Shown: piece by piece, positions 50,008 to 58,887 of the stretch
Layout of the letters: the number at the start of each line of letters is the position of its first letter
Numbering within the stretch: the first letter of the stretch is position 1
Assembly: GCF_024172185.1 (NCBI RefSeq)
Contig: NZ_JAMZEC010000001.1
Span: 9,461,001 to 9,525,000 of the forward strand
Direction: 5' to 3'
Source: Nonomuraea roseoviolacea subsp. carminata
GTDB lineage: Bacteria; Actinomycetota; Actinomycetes; Streptosporangiales; Streptosporangiaceae
DNA length: 64,000 bases
Notes under the pieces: model-generated
Told to the model about the DNA's origin: nothing
Database searches by the model: none
The model's input: only the letters and a program-made list of their open reading frames with translations
Made by a program: the position numbers and the translations under genes

Positions 50008-50810
50008 CGCCAGGATCCCTTCTCGAGGACGAATTCGCCGTAGGGGACGGTCCACACGACCTCGTGGCCGATGCGGTGGCCGGTGTGCCCGTCCTCCCCG
50101 TACGCGGTGCCGTGGTCGGAGCAGACGATGGCCAGGCACGGCCGTCGCTCGCTCATCAGGGCGAACAGCCGTCCGATGTGCCGGTCGACGTAGCGCAGGG
50201 CGGCGGCGTGCGTGGCCGGGTCGTCGCCGGTGGCGCCCGGCAGGTGGAACCAGTTGGGCTGGTGCAGCGCCGACACGTTCACGAACAGGAACACGGGCCC
50301 GGCGGCCCCCCTGACGGCGGTCTCGGCCCGGTCGAGCTGCCGTTCGAAGGAGTCGGGCGCGGTCACGCCGAACCCGGGCTCCCAGTGCGACTCGGCGAAC
50401 AGCCCCGGCAGCGCCGATCCGAGCGGTGTGAGCTTGTTGAAGAAGCCCACGCCGCCGACGCAGATCGTGTGGTAGCCCGCCTGGGCGAGCCCGGTGGGCA
50501 GGTCGGCGGCGTCGAAGCGCCAGGTGCCGGGCGCGGTGGTCTCGCTGCCGGGGAAGGCGGCGGCGAACAGCCTCGGGTGCGGGCCGGGGCTGACCGGCGT
50601 GGGCAGGAAACCGGCCAGCATCGCGGCGTGCGCGGCGTAGGTGAAGCTGCCGGGCGTGTGCCGGCGTTCCCACCGGCCGCCGGGCAGCGCCCGGGCCAGG
50701 GTGGGCAGCCGGCCGGCGGCCAGCTCACCGGCGGCGACGTCGTACCGCAGGGTGTCGAGTGTGACCAGCAGCAGGTCGTGCGTGCCGATCACCGAGTGCA
50801 TGTCCCTCAT
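50004..50810 (-). CDS. STM4013 family sulfatase-like hydrolase
   Basis: 268 residues of the alkaline-phosphatase/sulfatase superfamily. The first metal Asp is in LLVTLDTLRYD, a hydroxyl nucleophile candidate in RRHTPGSFTYAAH, and the second metal set in IVCSDHGTAYGEDG followed by HRIGHE. The C-x-P-x-R formylglycine motif of true sulfatases is missing, so phosphodiester or other ester hydrolysis is more likely. Third gene of the cassette, 16 bp after STM4014. Confidence 0.87.
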   Translation of the reverse strand: MRDMHSVIGTHDLLLVTLDTLRYDVAAGELAAGRLPTLARALPGGRWERRHTPGSFTYAAHAAMLAGFLPTPVSPGPHPRLFAAAFPGSETTAPGTWRFDAADLPTGLAQAGYHTICVGGVGFFNKLTPLGSALPGLFAESHWEPGFGVTAPDSFERQLDRAETAVRGAAGPVFLFVNVSALHQPNWFHLPGATGDDPATHAAALRYVDRHIGRLFALMSERRPCLAIVCSDHGTAYGEDGHTGHRIGHEVVWTVPYGEFVLEKGSWR

Positions 50811-50826
50811 GTCCTTCGCGTCCTGG

Positions 50827-52038
50827 TCATCGGTGGCCCGCCGTGCGTGCGGCGCCCAGCAGCAGCTCCACCTGCGCCTCGTACGTGTCCAGGCCCTCCG
50901 CCCCGCCCCCCGGCAGCCCGGTCAGGCCCGGCAGCAGGTCGCCGAACGCGTTGACCTCGGCCACCGCCGGCTCCCACCGGCCGGCCCCGAGCATGAGGTC
51001 CACGCCGACGGCCGGGCTCCCGGGAAAGCAGGCGGCGGCCGCCGCGCAGACGTCCATGGCCCGCACCCAGCCGGGCTCGCCCAGGAGGGCGCGGACCGCG
51101 GCGAGGTCGCCCCGCCGTCCCCCGAGGTGGAGGTTCGTCATGGGGACGTGGCTGGTGCGCGCGACCGCGTGGGTGGGCCGGCCGCCGATCACGACGACCC
51201 GCAGGTCGAACACGCGACCGCCGACGGACGCCTTGGGGAACCAGCGTTCGACGTGCAGCCCGTCCGGCGCCAGGGCGTCGACGATCGCCGCGACGTCGGC
51301 CTCCCGCTCGTACGAGCGCACCCGCAGGGAGTTGTGCAGCGTGCCCGCAGGCCCCAGCTCCACGGAGGTGGTGGCCTTGATCCGCGGGCCGCGCGCCTGC
51401 AGCGCCACGACTCCCGAGGCGGACGAGCCGTGGGCCGGTTTGACGAACACCCGGGCCCAGCCCGCCTCGCGCATCGCGGCCCGCAGGCCGGCGTAGCCGC
51501 CGACGGGGCCCGGCAGGGCGGGCGGGACCGGCACGCCGGCCGCCGCGAGCCGGGCGTGGCACAGCCGCTTGTCGAACATCACCGCGATCTCGCCGACGTC
51601 GTTCGCCAGGCGCGCCCCGGGGGTGCGGCCGACCGCGTCCCGGACCGCCTCCAGAGCGCGGACGAAGCGGGCGTGCCAGGTGGCGCCGCCGCCGACGCGG
51701 GTCGGGTCGCCGGGCCCGCGCAGCAGCGCGTCGGCCGCCGCGTCCTCCCCCGGCGACTCGACGCGGACGAGCGCCCCCTCGGGAAAGCCGGGAAAGCCGG
51801 GAAAGCCGGGAAAGCCGGAAGGACCTTGATTGCCGGAAGAAGCCGGAATGACGGCGGGGACGGGAACGCGCGGCGCCCGCGTGGCCCCCGTGTCGGCCCC
51901 GCCGAGCACGTCGCGCCAGGCGATCACGTGCGGCTCCGGCAGGCCGTGACGGCGCAGCGCGGCGGCGAACAGGGTGACCCGCCGGTCGCCCGGCGTGCCG
52001 ACGACGGCGACCGGCGGCCCCACCGGGACTCGCGTCAC
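50827..52038 (-). CDS. STM4014 family ATP-grasp-like protein
   Basis: 403 residues from GTG 52038, overlapping the STM4015 stop by 4 bp. The family core is an ATP-grasp-type fold: RVFVKPAHGSSASGVVALQ, the central DGLHVERWFPKASV and RVFDLRVVVIGG, and a C-terminal GVDLML..VAEVNAFGD metal site. ATP-grasp enzymes join a carboxylate to an amine or thiol, so it may form an amide bond in the cassette's product. Four GFP tripeptides (near residue 75), encoded by a 9-bp repeat at about 51784-51818, form a collagen-like linker. Confidence 0.87.
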   Translation of the reverse strand: MTRVPVGPPVAVVGTPGDRRVTLFAAALRRHGLPEPHVIAWRDVLGGADTGATRAPRVPVPAVIPASSGNQGPSGFPGFPGFPGFPEGALVRVESPGEDAAADALLRGPGDPTRVGGGATWHARFVRALEAVRDAVGRTPGARLANDVGEIAVMFDKRLCHARLAAAGVPVPPALPGPVGGYAGLRAAMREAGWARVFVKPAHGSSASGVVALQARGPRIKATTSVELGPAGTLHNSLRVRSYEREADVAAIVDALAPDGLHVERWFPKASVGGRVFDLRVVVIGGRPTHAVARTSHVPMTNLHLGGRRGDLAAVRALLGEPGWVRAMDVCAAAAACFPGSPAVGVDLMLGAGRWEPAVAEVNAFGDLLPGLTGLPGGGAEGLDTYEAQVELLLGAARTAGHR

Positions 52039-52973
52039 TCGGACACCGCGACGTAGCGCCAGTCGTTGCCGCGGACCTGCTGGATGTCGGACAGGTCGAG
52101 CTGCACCCCGGGCAGCGCGGCGCGCAGCCGTTCGATCATCGGCCCGCTCAGGTAGTGGTGGCTCAGGTCGAGGCTGGTCAGGTGGGTGAGCGGCTGGCCG
52201 GACAGCAGCGCCTCGGCCCCGGTGTCGGTCAGCACGCCCATCGACAGGTTGAGGGACTCCAGGCGGGCGACGATCGGGGCGGCGGCCACGGCGGCGCAGA
52301 CCTCGTCCTGGATCTCGCTGTCCTGCAGGCCGAGGTGGCGCAGCGCGGGCAGGCCGGAGCCGTCGAGGACGCCCGCCCAGTCGGCGGGCCGGGAGTCGCC
52401 GGAGTAGTTGGTGGTGCCGAGCCAGAGCTCCAGGTGCCGCAGCGCGGGCAGGGAGCTCTCCCCGACGGCCCGCACCACCGACGCCGGCAGGCCGCCCGTC
52501 TCGAACCTGAGCACCTCCAGCGCGGCGTGGGTGACGGGCCGCAGGTGCAGCCCGGTGCCGCCGCGCACCTCCAGCCGGCGCAGGCGCGGATAGGCGTCGA
52601 GCAGCGGCGTGATGTCGTCCTGCTCGATCCAGGAGATCTCGGACTCCTCCATGACGATGTCGCCGAGGAAGATCGCCTCCAGCGCCGGCAGCCGGCCGGC
52701 GGCGTCGGCGAGCATCCGGACCGGGATGTCGCCGCGCATGCCTTCCCAGCCTGGGCCCCACCAGCCGATGACCAGCGCCCGGATCCGCGTGGGGTCGACT
52801 CTGCCGAGCAGTTCCTCGAAGCCCTGCTGGAGCGTCGGCTCGTCCTCGTCGTAGGGGGCACCCGCCACGCGCCAGGCCACGGTGTCGGGTGCGGCCGACG
52901 ACGTCGCCGGGTCGAGGCCGACCCAGCGGACCGGCAGGCCGTGGAAGGTGTCGAGGTGCGCGTGGATGGTCAT
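52035..52973 (-). CDS. STM4015 family leucine-rich protein
   Basis: 312 residues from ATG 52973. It has irregular leucine-rich repeats from about 110 onward (LRRLEVRGGTGLHL, LRHLELWLGTTNYSG, LRHLGLQDSEIQDE, LESLNLSMGVLTDTG, LTSLDLSHHYLSGP). The N-terminal part (about 1-105) with VIGWWGPGWEG is family-specific. LRR proteins bind other proteins, so it may be a scaffold or the substrate-recognition part of the cassette. First gene of the operon, divergent from an MFS exporter with a 58-bp spacer. Confidence 0.88.
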   Translation of the reverse strand: MTIHAHLDTFHGLPVRWVGLDPATSSAAPDTVAWRVAGAPYDEDEPTLQQGFEELLGRVDPTRIRALVIGWWGPGWEGMRGDIPVRMLADAAGRLPALEAIFLGDIVMEESEISWIEQDDITPLLDAYPRLRRLEVRGGTGLHLRPVTHAALEVLRFETGGLPASVVRAVGESSLPALRHLELWLGTTNYSGDSRPADWAGVLDGSGLPALRHLGLQDSEIQDEVCAAVAAAPIVARLESLNLSMGVLTDTGAEALLSGQPLTHLTSLDLSHHYLSGPMIERLRAALPGVQLDLSDIQQVRGNDWRYVAVSE

Positions 52974-53031
52974 CGGTTCTCCAGGTAGGGGGAGATCAAG
53001 GTCTACCAGAGGGCGGTGACAGGATGGGCCC

Positions 53032-54432
53032 ATGGAAAACGGCCATATCCGGCTCGCGTCCGCCCGGGGGCGGTGGATCCTCGCGGCGACGGTCCTCGGC
53101 TCCGGCCTGACGATGCTCGACAGCACCGTCGTCAACGTCGCGCTGCCCTTCCTCGGCAAGGAGCTCGACGCCGACATGTCGGGCCTGCAGTGGACGATCA
53201 ACGGCTACACGCTGACGCTGGCGGGGCTCATCCTGCTGGGCGGGTCGCTGGGCGACCGGTACGGCCGGCGCAAGGTGTTCCTCATCGGGACGGTGTGGTT
53301 CGCGATCGCCTCCGCGATGTGCGGGCTGGCGCCCGACGTCGGTTTCCTCGTGGCGGCGCGGGCGTTGCAGGGCGTCGGCGGTGCGCTGCTCACGCCGGGG
53401 TCGCTGGCGATCATCCAGGCGTCGTTCGAGAAGGCCGACCGGCCGCGCGCCGTGGGCGTCTGGTCCGGGCTGGGCGGGGTGTCGGCCGCCGTGGGCCCGC
53501 TGCTCGGCGGCTGGCTGGTGGAGTGGGCGGGCTGGCGGTGGGCATTCCTGATCAACCTGCCGTTCGCGGCGCTGGTGGTGCTGGTCGCCCTGCGCCACGT
53601 GCCCGAGAGCCGGGACGAGCAGGCCGCCGGCCGCTTCGACGTGCTCGGCTCGGTGCTCGCGGCGCTGGCGCTGGCCGGGATCACGTACGGGCTGATCGAC
53701 CTGAGCGCCCCCGTGCCGCTGATCGTGGGCGTGGCGCTGGGCGTGGCGTTCGTGCTGGTCGAGCGGCGGCGCTCGCCGGACGCGCTGGTGCCCGTGGGGA
53801 TCTTCCGCGACCGGGTGTTCACGGCGGTGAACGTGGTGACCCTGATCATGTACGCGGCGATGGGCGTGGTGTTCTTCCTGCTGGTGGTGCAGCTCCAGGT
53901 GGTGTCCGGGTTCTCGCCCATCGCGGCGGGCCTGGCGCTGCTGCCGACGACCGTCCTGATGCTGGTGCTGTCGCCCACGGCCGGCGAGATCGCCAAGAGG
54001 TACGGGCCGCGCCTGCCGATGACGCTGGGCATCGTCGTGGCGGGGCTGGGCTTCCTGTGGATGAGCACGATCTCCACCGGCGCGTCGTACGCGCTGCAGG
54101 TGCTGCCCGCGGTGGCCGTCTTCGGCCTCGGCCTGTCGGCGGCGGTGGCGCCGCTGACGGCGACCGTGCTGGCCAGCGCCGACGAGCGGTACGCGGGCAC
54201 GGCCAGCGGCGTCAACAACGCGGTGGCGCGGACCGGCAGCCTGCTCGCGGTGGCCGCCGTGCCGCCCCTGGTGGGCCTGGTCGGCGACGCGTTCAAGCGG
54301 CCGGTGGTGTTCGACGCGGGTTTCCGGACCGCGATGGTGGTCAGCGCGGTGATGATGTTCGTCTCCGCGGCCATCACGTTCCTGACGATCAGGACGAACG
54401 TGCTCGCCGCGGAACGCGCCGGCCAGAGCTAG
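53032..54432 (+). CDS. MFS exporter, DHA2 family
   Basis: 466 residues, about 14 TM. Signatures: MLDSTVVNVALPFLGKEL at the first helix, GDRYGRRKVFLIG (motif A) near residue 74, and the motif C region SAAVGPLLGGWLVEWAGWRW near 149. It is a proton-driven drug or metabolite exporter. It is divergent from the STM4015-4011 cassette, so a shared promoter region raises the possibility of exporting the cassette's product, but the pairing may be accidental. Its stop touches the convergent P450 stop without a gap. Confidence 0.92.
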   Translation: MENGHIRLASARGRWILAATVLGSGLTMLDSTVVNVALPFLGKELDADMSGLQWTINGYTLTLAGLILLGGSLGDRYGRRKVFLIGTVWFAIASAMCGLAPDVGFLVAARALQGVGGALLTPGSLAIIQASFEKADRPRAVGVWSGLGGVSAAVGPLLGGWLVEWAGWRWAFLINLPFAALVVLVALRHVPESRDEQAAGRFDVLGSVLAALALAGITYGLIDLSAPVPLIVGVALGVAFVLVERRRSPDALVPVGIFRDRVFTAVNVVTLIMYAAMGVVFFLLVVQLQVVSGFSPIAAGLALLPTTVLMLVLSPTAGEIAKRYGPRLPMTLGIVVAGLGFLWMSTISTGASYALQVLPAVAVFGLGLSAAVAPLTATVLASADERYAGTASGVNNAVARTGSLLAVAAVPPLVGLVGDAFKRPVVFDAGFRTAMVVSAVMMFVSAAITFLTIRTNVLAAERAGQS

Positions 54433-55677
54433 CTAGAAGGTGAACGCCTGGCTGCGGACGCTGTTGTCGAAGTTGGACAGCAGCAGCTCGGGCTCGCCCA
54501 CCGCCCGCACGCCGGGCAGCCGCGTGAGCAGCTCGCGGAACATCGTGCGCAGCTCCTGGCGGGCCAGGTTGGCCCCGAGGCAGAAGTGCGGCCCGGGGCC
54601 GCCGAAGCCGACGTGCGGCTTGGTGTCGCGGGTGATGTCGAAGGTGTCGGGGTCGGGGAAGACGCTCTCGTCGCGGTTGGCGGAGCCGTAGAAGAGCACG
54701 ACCTTGTCGCCCTGCTTCAGCTCCAGGCCGCGCAGCGAGTAGTCCTGGGTGACGGTGCGGCGGAACTGCATGATCGGGGAGACGAAGCGGACCATCTCCT
54801 CGATCGTGTTGTTGATGTGGCCGTCGAAGTCGCTCGTCAGCAGCTCGCGCTGGGCGGGGTTGTCGGTGAGCAGCTTGATGCCGTGGGCCATCGTGTTGCG
54901 GGCGGTCTCGTTGCCGGCGACCAGCAGCAGGGCGAAGAACGAGCCGAGCTCCTTGTCGGTGAGCTTCTCGCCGTCGGGGTTGGCGGTGACCAGCAGCGAG
55001 ATGAGGTCGCCCCGCGGGTCGGCGGCGCGCTCGTGGCCGAGTTTGATCACCATGCGCTGGAGGGCCAGCAGGGCGAGCATGTTCTGGCCGGCGAGCTGGA
55101 CGCTGCGGGCCAGGCTGGGCCGCACGCCGGTGTAGGCGGTGGAGACGTCCACGTGCTCGTGGACCTTCTCCCGCTGCTCCTGCGGGATGTCGAGCATGTC
55201 GCAGATGACGTGGATGGGCAGCCGGGCGGCGACCTGGTGGACGAAGTCGCGGGGGCCGTCCTTGACCACGTCGTCGACGATCCGGGCGCAGGCCGCCTCG
55301 ATGTCGCTCTGCAGCCCGGCCAGCATGCGCGGGCTGAAGGAGCGGGTGACGATGCGGCGCAGGCGGGCGTGGCGGGGGTCGTCCATGTTGACCATGGACT
55401 CGCCGAACACCTGCTTGACCCAGCCCGGCGGCTCGGGGTTGGTGACGGCCGGCTCGCTGGAGAACACCTTGGCGTTGCGGCTGGCCTCCACCACGTCGGC
55501 GTGCCGGACGAGGGCGTAGAAGCCCTTGCCGGAGCGCAGCAGCGGCACCCGCTTCTCCTCGAAGAACACCGGGTGCTCCAGCTGGCGGAGCCGGGCGAAC
55601 GCCTCGTGCCGTTCCTTGAGGGGCTTGCGCCAGAAGTCCAGGTCCGCGAGATCGATGTCCGCCACGTCGATAGCCAC
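54433..55677 (-). CDS. Cytochrome P450
   Basis: 414 residues. I-helix oxygen motif LLVAGNETARNTM near 245, ExxR within IEEMVRFVSP near 285, and the heme-binding loop FGGPGPHFCLGANLARQEL near 356 (the heme thiolate is Cys363 or near it). The Gly-Pro-Gly form of the loop resembles CYP124/125/142-type and other actinobacterial lipid or terpenoid hydroxylases. No ferredoxin is adjacent, so redox partners are elsewhere. Soluble, no membrane anchor. Confidence 0.95.
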   Translation of the reverse strand: MAIDVADIDLADLDFWRKPLKERHEAFARLRQLEHPVFFEEKRVPLLRSGKGFYALVRHADVVEASRNAKVFSSEPAVTNPEPPGWVKQVFGESMVNMDDPRHARLRRIVTRSFSPRMLAGLQSDIEAACARIVDDVVKDGPRDFVHQVAARLPIHVICDMLDIPQEQREKVHEHVDVSTAYTGVRPSLARSVQLAGQNMLALLALQRMVIKLGHERAADPRGDLISLLVTANPDGEKLTDKELGSFFALLLVAGNETARNTMAHGIKLLTDNPAQRELLTSDFDGHINNTIEEMVRFVSPIMQFRRTVTQDYSLRGLELKQGDKVVLFYGSANRDESVFPDPDTFDITRDTKPHVGFGGPGPHFCLGANLARQELRTMFRELLTRLPGVRAVGEPELLLSNFDNSVRSQAFTF

Positions 55678-55828
55678 GCGTCTATCCTGGCACGTTCCCG
55701 GTGCGGTCCACCCATGGATCCCCGGCGGCGCCGGGGCTGCCGCGTCTCAGCCGATGTGCATCCGGACCTCTCGGGGCATTCCCATCCCGTTCAGGCGCGG
55801 TTCGTCCTGGGCGGTCATCACTGGAGGC

Positions 55829-57283
55829 ATGAAAGCGCTGCTCGCCGCCTGTCTGATCCTCCCCCTTTCCTCCGGGGCGTCCCCTGGGACGACCCACGCC
55901 GCGGCGCACGCCGCGATCGCCCGGTCGTGCGCCGGCGGGCCGTCCGACTTCGACGGCGACGGCCGTCCCGACCTGGCCGTGGCGGCGCCGTACGACGACC
56001 GCCGCGCCGGGTCCGTGACCGTCCTGTACGGGGACGGGCGCAAGGTGCGGCTCACGCAGGACGACGCCGAGCCGGGCGACTCCTTCGGCTCGGCCCTGGC
56101 CGTCGGCGACTTCGACGGCGACCGGTGCGCCGACCTGGCCGTGGGCGTGTCGGAGGAGTTCGCCGGCGAGCGGGTGCCGGGCGGCGACGGCAACGGCGTG
56201 GTCCAGGTCTTCCACGGCTCGCCGCAGGGGCTGCGCGCGGGCGGGCGGCTCGCGCCGCGCAGGCCGTCCAGCGACCGGTTCGGCGCGGCGCTGGCGGCGG
56301 GCGACCTGGACGGCGACGGCCGCGACGAGCTGGCCGTGGGCGCGCCCACGCGGGGGCGGGGCGGTTCGGTGGTCGTCTACTGGATGAAGGGGCGCGGCCC
56401 GTACGAGGTCACCCAGCGGACCCGGTGGGTGCGGCAGGCCGCGAACGTCACCGACCAGTGGGGCGCGGCGCTGGCCACGGGCGACTTCGACGGCGACGGC
56501 CGCGACGAGCTGGTTGTGGGCGCCCCGGCCGACAGCGTCACCCAGGACGGCCAGGGCTCCGTGACCGTGCTCGACGTCGCGCGCGGCCGGGCCCTGGCCC
56601 TGACGCAGAGCAGCGCGGGGATCAAGGGAGCGGCGGAGAAGTGGGACGCGTTCGGCGCGGCGCTGGCCACGGGCGACTTCGACGACGACGGCCGCGACGA
56701 CCTGGCCGTCGGGGTGCCCGGCGAGGGCCTGGACGCCAACCAGCGGGCGATGGACTACGGCGACGGGGCCGTGCACGTGATCTACGGAGGCCGCTCCGGG
56801 CTGCGCGGCGCCCGCAGCGAGATGTGGACGCAGCGGCTGCTGAAGGGCGAGCCGCGCTACTACGACCGGTTCGGCGCGGCGCTGGCGGCCGGTGACTTCA
56901 ACGGCGACGGCGACGACGAGCTGGCCGTCGGGGTGCCCGGCGAGAACGCGGTGCAGGTGCTGGCCTCGGACCGCTCCGGCGGCCTGACCCGGCACGGGGA
57001 CGTGCTGGTCAAGGGGCGCGGCGCGGTCCCGGCGGTGCTGCCGGCGGTCCGGCGCGGCCCTGCCCTGGCCGCGCCTCCGGCCAAGGGCGCCACGGGGGCG
57101 GTGGCGGCGGACGGGCGTCCGGCGGAGGGCCGGGTGGACGGGCTGGTGGTGGCCGAGCCGGAGAAGGGCGCGGTCTGGCTCGTCCCGGGCGCCCGCAGGC
57201 CGGGGCCGTACCCGGGGGTGCGTCCGGGGCGGGCGCGCGAGCTGGGCGAGGGGCCGGGCCTGTACGGCTACGCCCTGGGATAG
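55829..57283 (+). CDS. Secreted FG-GAP (integrin-like beta-propeller) repeat protein
   Basis: 484 residues from ATG 55829, chosen because GGAGG precedes it and a signal peptide follows (MKALLAACLILPLSSGAS). Six FG-GAP/VCBS blades carry calcium loops: DFDGDGRPDLAV, DFDGDRCADLAV, DLDGDGRDELAV, DFDGDGRDELVV, DFDDDGRDDLAV and DFNGDGDDELAV. These make a calcium-stabilised propeller on the cell surface or in the medium. It has no catalytic domain. The C-terminal 90 residues are Gly/Ala/Pro-rich. A possible adhesion or cell-wall-associated role is inferred from the fold. Confidence 0.88.
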   Translation: MKALLAACLILPLSSGASPGTTHAAAHAAIARSCAGGPSDFDGDGRPDLAVAAPYDDRRAGSVTVLYGDGRKVRLTQDDAEPGDSFGSALAVGDFDGDRCADLAVGVSEEFAGERVPGGDGNGVVQVFHGSPQGLRAGGRLAPRRPSSDRFGAALAAGDLDGDGRDELAVGAPTRGRGGSVVVYWMKGRGPYEVTQRTRWVRQAANVTDQWGAALATGDFDGDGRDELVVGAPADSVTQDGQGSVTVLDVARGRALALTQSSAGIKGAAEKWDAFGAALATGDFDDDGRDDLAVGVPGEGLDANQRAMDYGDGAVHVIYGGRSGLRGARSEMWTQRLLKGEPRYYDRFGAALAAGDFNGDGDDELAVGVPGENAVQVLASDRSGGLTRHGDVLVKGRGAVPAVLPAVRRGPALAAPPAKGATGAVAADGRPAEGRVDGLVVAEPEKGAVWLVPGARRPGPYPGVRPGRARELGEGPGLYGYALG

Positions 57284-57290
57284 CCCCGCC

Positions 57291-57398
57291 GCGCGGTCAC
57301 TCATGCGGGTACGCGCTCAGCGGGGCGGCGCGGTCACTCGTGCGGGCACGCGCCGGGGCGGCGCGGTCACTCGTGCGAGTACGCGCCCGGCGGGGCGG
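57291..57398. repeat. Tandem triplication overlapping the 3' end of the histidine kinase gene
   Basis: Three units starting GCGCGGTCACTC at 57291, 57328 and 57361 (37, 33 and about 37 bp), each closing with GGGGCGG. The third overlaps the last codons and stop of the kinase; the other two are non-coding copies beyond the stop. Confidence 0.88.
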
Positions 57399-58869
57399 CG
57401 GGCAGGACGACGCGGAACACCGCGCCCTTCCCCGGCTCCGACGAGGCGGTGATCGTGCCCCCGTGCGCCTCCACGAGCGTGGCCGCGATCGACAGGCCGA
57501 GCCCCGACCCACCGGCGCCGCGCGCCGGGTCGGCCCGGTAGAACCGCTCGAACACCAGCTCCGCCACCCGGGGCGGGAAGCCCGGCCCCTCGTCGGCCAC
57601 CTCCAGCTCCGCCCGGTCGCCGGCCAGGCCGACCCCGACGCGGAACGGCGTGCCGGCCGGCGTGTGGGCGAGGGCGTTGCCGACGAGGTTGCCCAGCACC
57701 TGGGACAGGCGCGGCTCGTCGCCCACCACCGGCACGGGCCCCTCTCCCCCGTCGAGCCGCACCAGCTCGATGACCCGGTCGGGCGCGAGCGTCTGCGCGT
57801 CGATGACGGCCGTCGCCGCCAGGCTCAGCAGGTCGACGGGCCGCCGGTCGAGGGCGCGGCGCTGGTCGAGCCGGGCGAGCAGCAGCATGTCCTCCACGAG
57901 CAGCCCCATGCGGGCGGCCTGGCCCTCGATCCGGCCGAGCAGCCGCACCGCCTCGTCCAGGCTCCGCTCCTCGTTCAGCCGGTACAGCTCGGCGAAGCCC
58001 CGGATGGAGGTGAGCGGAGTGCGCAGCTCGTGCGAGGCGTCGGCCATGAACCGGCGCATCAGCTCCTCGGAGCGCCGGGCGGCCGTGGCCGAGCGGCGCG
58101 CCTCCTCGGCCGCCGCCTCGCGTTCGCGCACCGCGACCTCGATGCGGCCGAGCATGCCGTTGAGCGCCCGGCCGAGCTTGCCGACCTCGGTGGTGGCGGC
58201 CCACATCGGCACGCGGCGCGACAGGTCGCCTCCGGCGATGTCGCGGGCGGTGCGGGCGATCTCGCCGAGGGGACGCAGGCTGCGCCGTACCACCCAGTGG
58301 CAGGCGACGCCGAGGACGGCCAGCGTGCCGCCGCCGCCCACCACGACGATGAGCATGAGCTGGGTGACGGTGGCGTCCACGTCGCCGAGGTTGATCGCGA
58401 TGACGCGGCTGGCGCCGTCGCGGGCCGGCACGGCGATCACCCGCCACAGCGGCCCGTCGGCCGGCACCGACTCGACGGTGAACGGCCGGCCGGCCAGGCG
58501 GGCGACGTCGGCGCTGGTCAGGCGGGGCAGGTCGGGGGTGTAGGCGTCGGTGGACTCGGAGTAGCGCCGCACGACCGTGCCGCCCGCGTCGACGAGCACG
58601 CCGTGGAACAGCCCGTAGAAGCGCTCCGGCGCGCGGCTGCCCGGTGTGGGGTCGGGCGGCGGGGGCACGCGTGGCGGGCGGCTGGCGGAGTGGAGCTGCT
58701 GGTCGACCCGCTCGACGAGGTAGCCGCGCAGCAGCCGCACGGCGAACAGCCCGGTCAACGCGATGGCCAGCGTGACCATCAGCAGCGTCGCCGAGACCAG
58801 CCGCAGCCACAGCGGGGTGCGGGCGAGCCGCCGCCGCACCTGCCGCACGGCCTCACGCCCGCGCCTCAT
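57367..58869 (-). CDS. Sensor histidine kinase
   Basis: 500 residues. N-terminal TM helix (about 22-48), an extracytoplasmic sensor region (about 50-160), a second TM helix (about 165-190), HAMP (about 190-245), HisKA with the phospho-His in DASHELRTPLTSIRG, and HATPase_c with N-box NLVGNALAHTP and G-boxes ADEGPGFPP and GSGLGLSIAATL. It phosphorylates the response regulator encoded immediately upstream. Last gene of the six-gene HlyD-ABC operon, so it probably controls or senses the state of the exporter. Confidence 0.94.
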   Translation of the reverse strand: MRRGREAVRQVRRRLARTPLWLRLVSATLLMVTLAIALTGLFAVRLLRGYLVERVDQQLHSASRPPRVPPPPDPTPGSRAPERFYGLFHGVLVDAGGTVVRRYSESTDAYTPDLPRLTSADVARLAGRPFTVESVPADGPLWRVIAVPARDGASRVIAINLGDVDATVTQLMLIVVVGGGGTLAVLGVACHWVVRRSLRPLGEIARTARDIAGGDLSRRVPMWAATTEVGKLGRALNGMLGRIEVAVREREAAAEEARRSATAARRSEELMRRFMADASHELRTPLTSIRGFAELYRLNEERSLDEAVRLLGRIEGQAARMGLLVEDMLLLARLDQRRALDRRPVDLLSLAATAVIDAQTLAPDRVIELVRLDGGEGPVPVVGDEPRLSQVLGNLVGNALAHTPAGTPFRVGVGLAGDRAELEVADEGPGFPPRVAELVFERFYRADPARGAGGSGLGLSIAATLVEAHGGTITASSEPGKGAVFRVVLPAAPPGAYSHE

Positions 58870-58887
58870 GCCTCACGCTCCCCCTGG

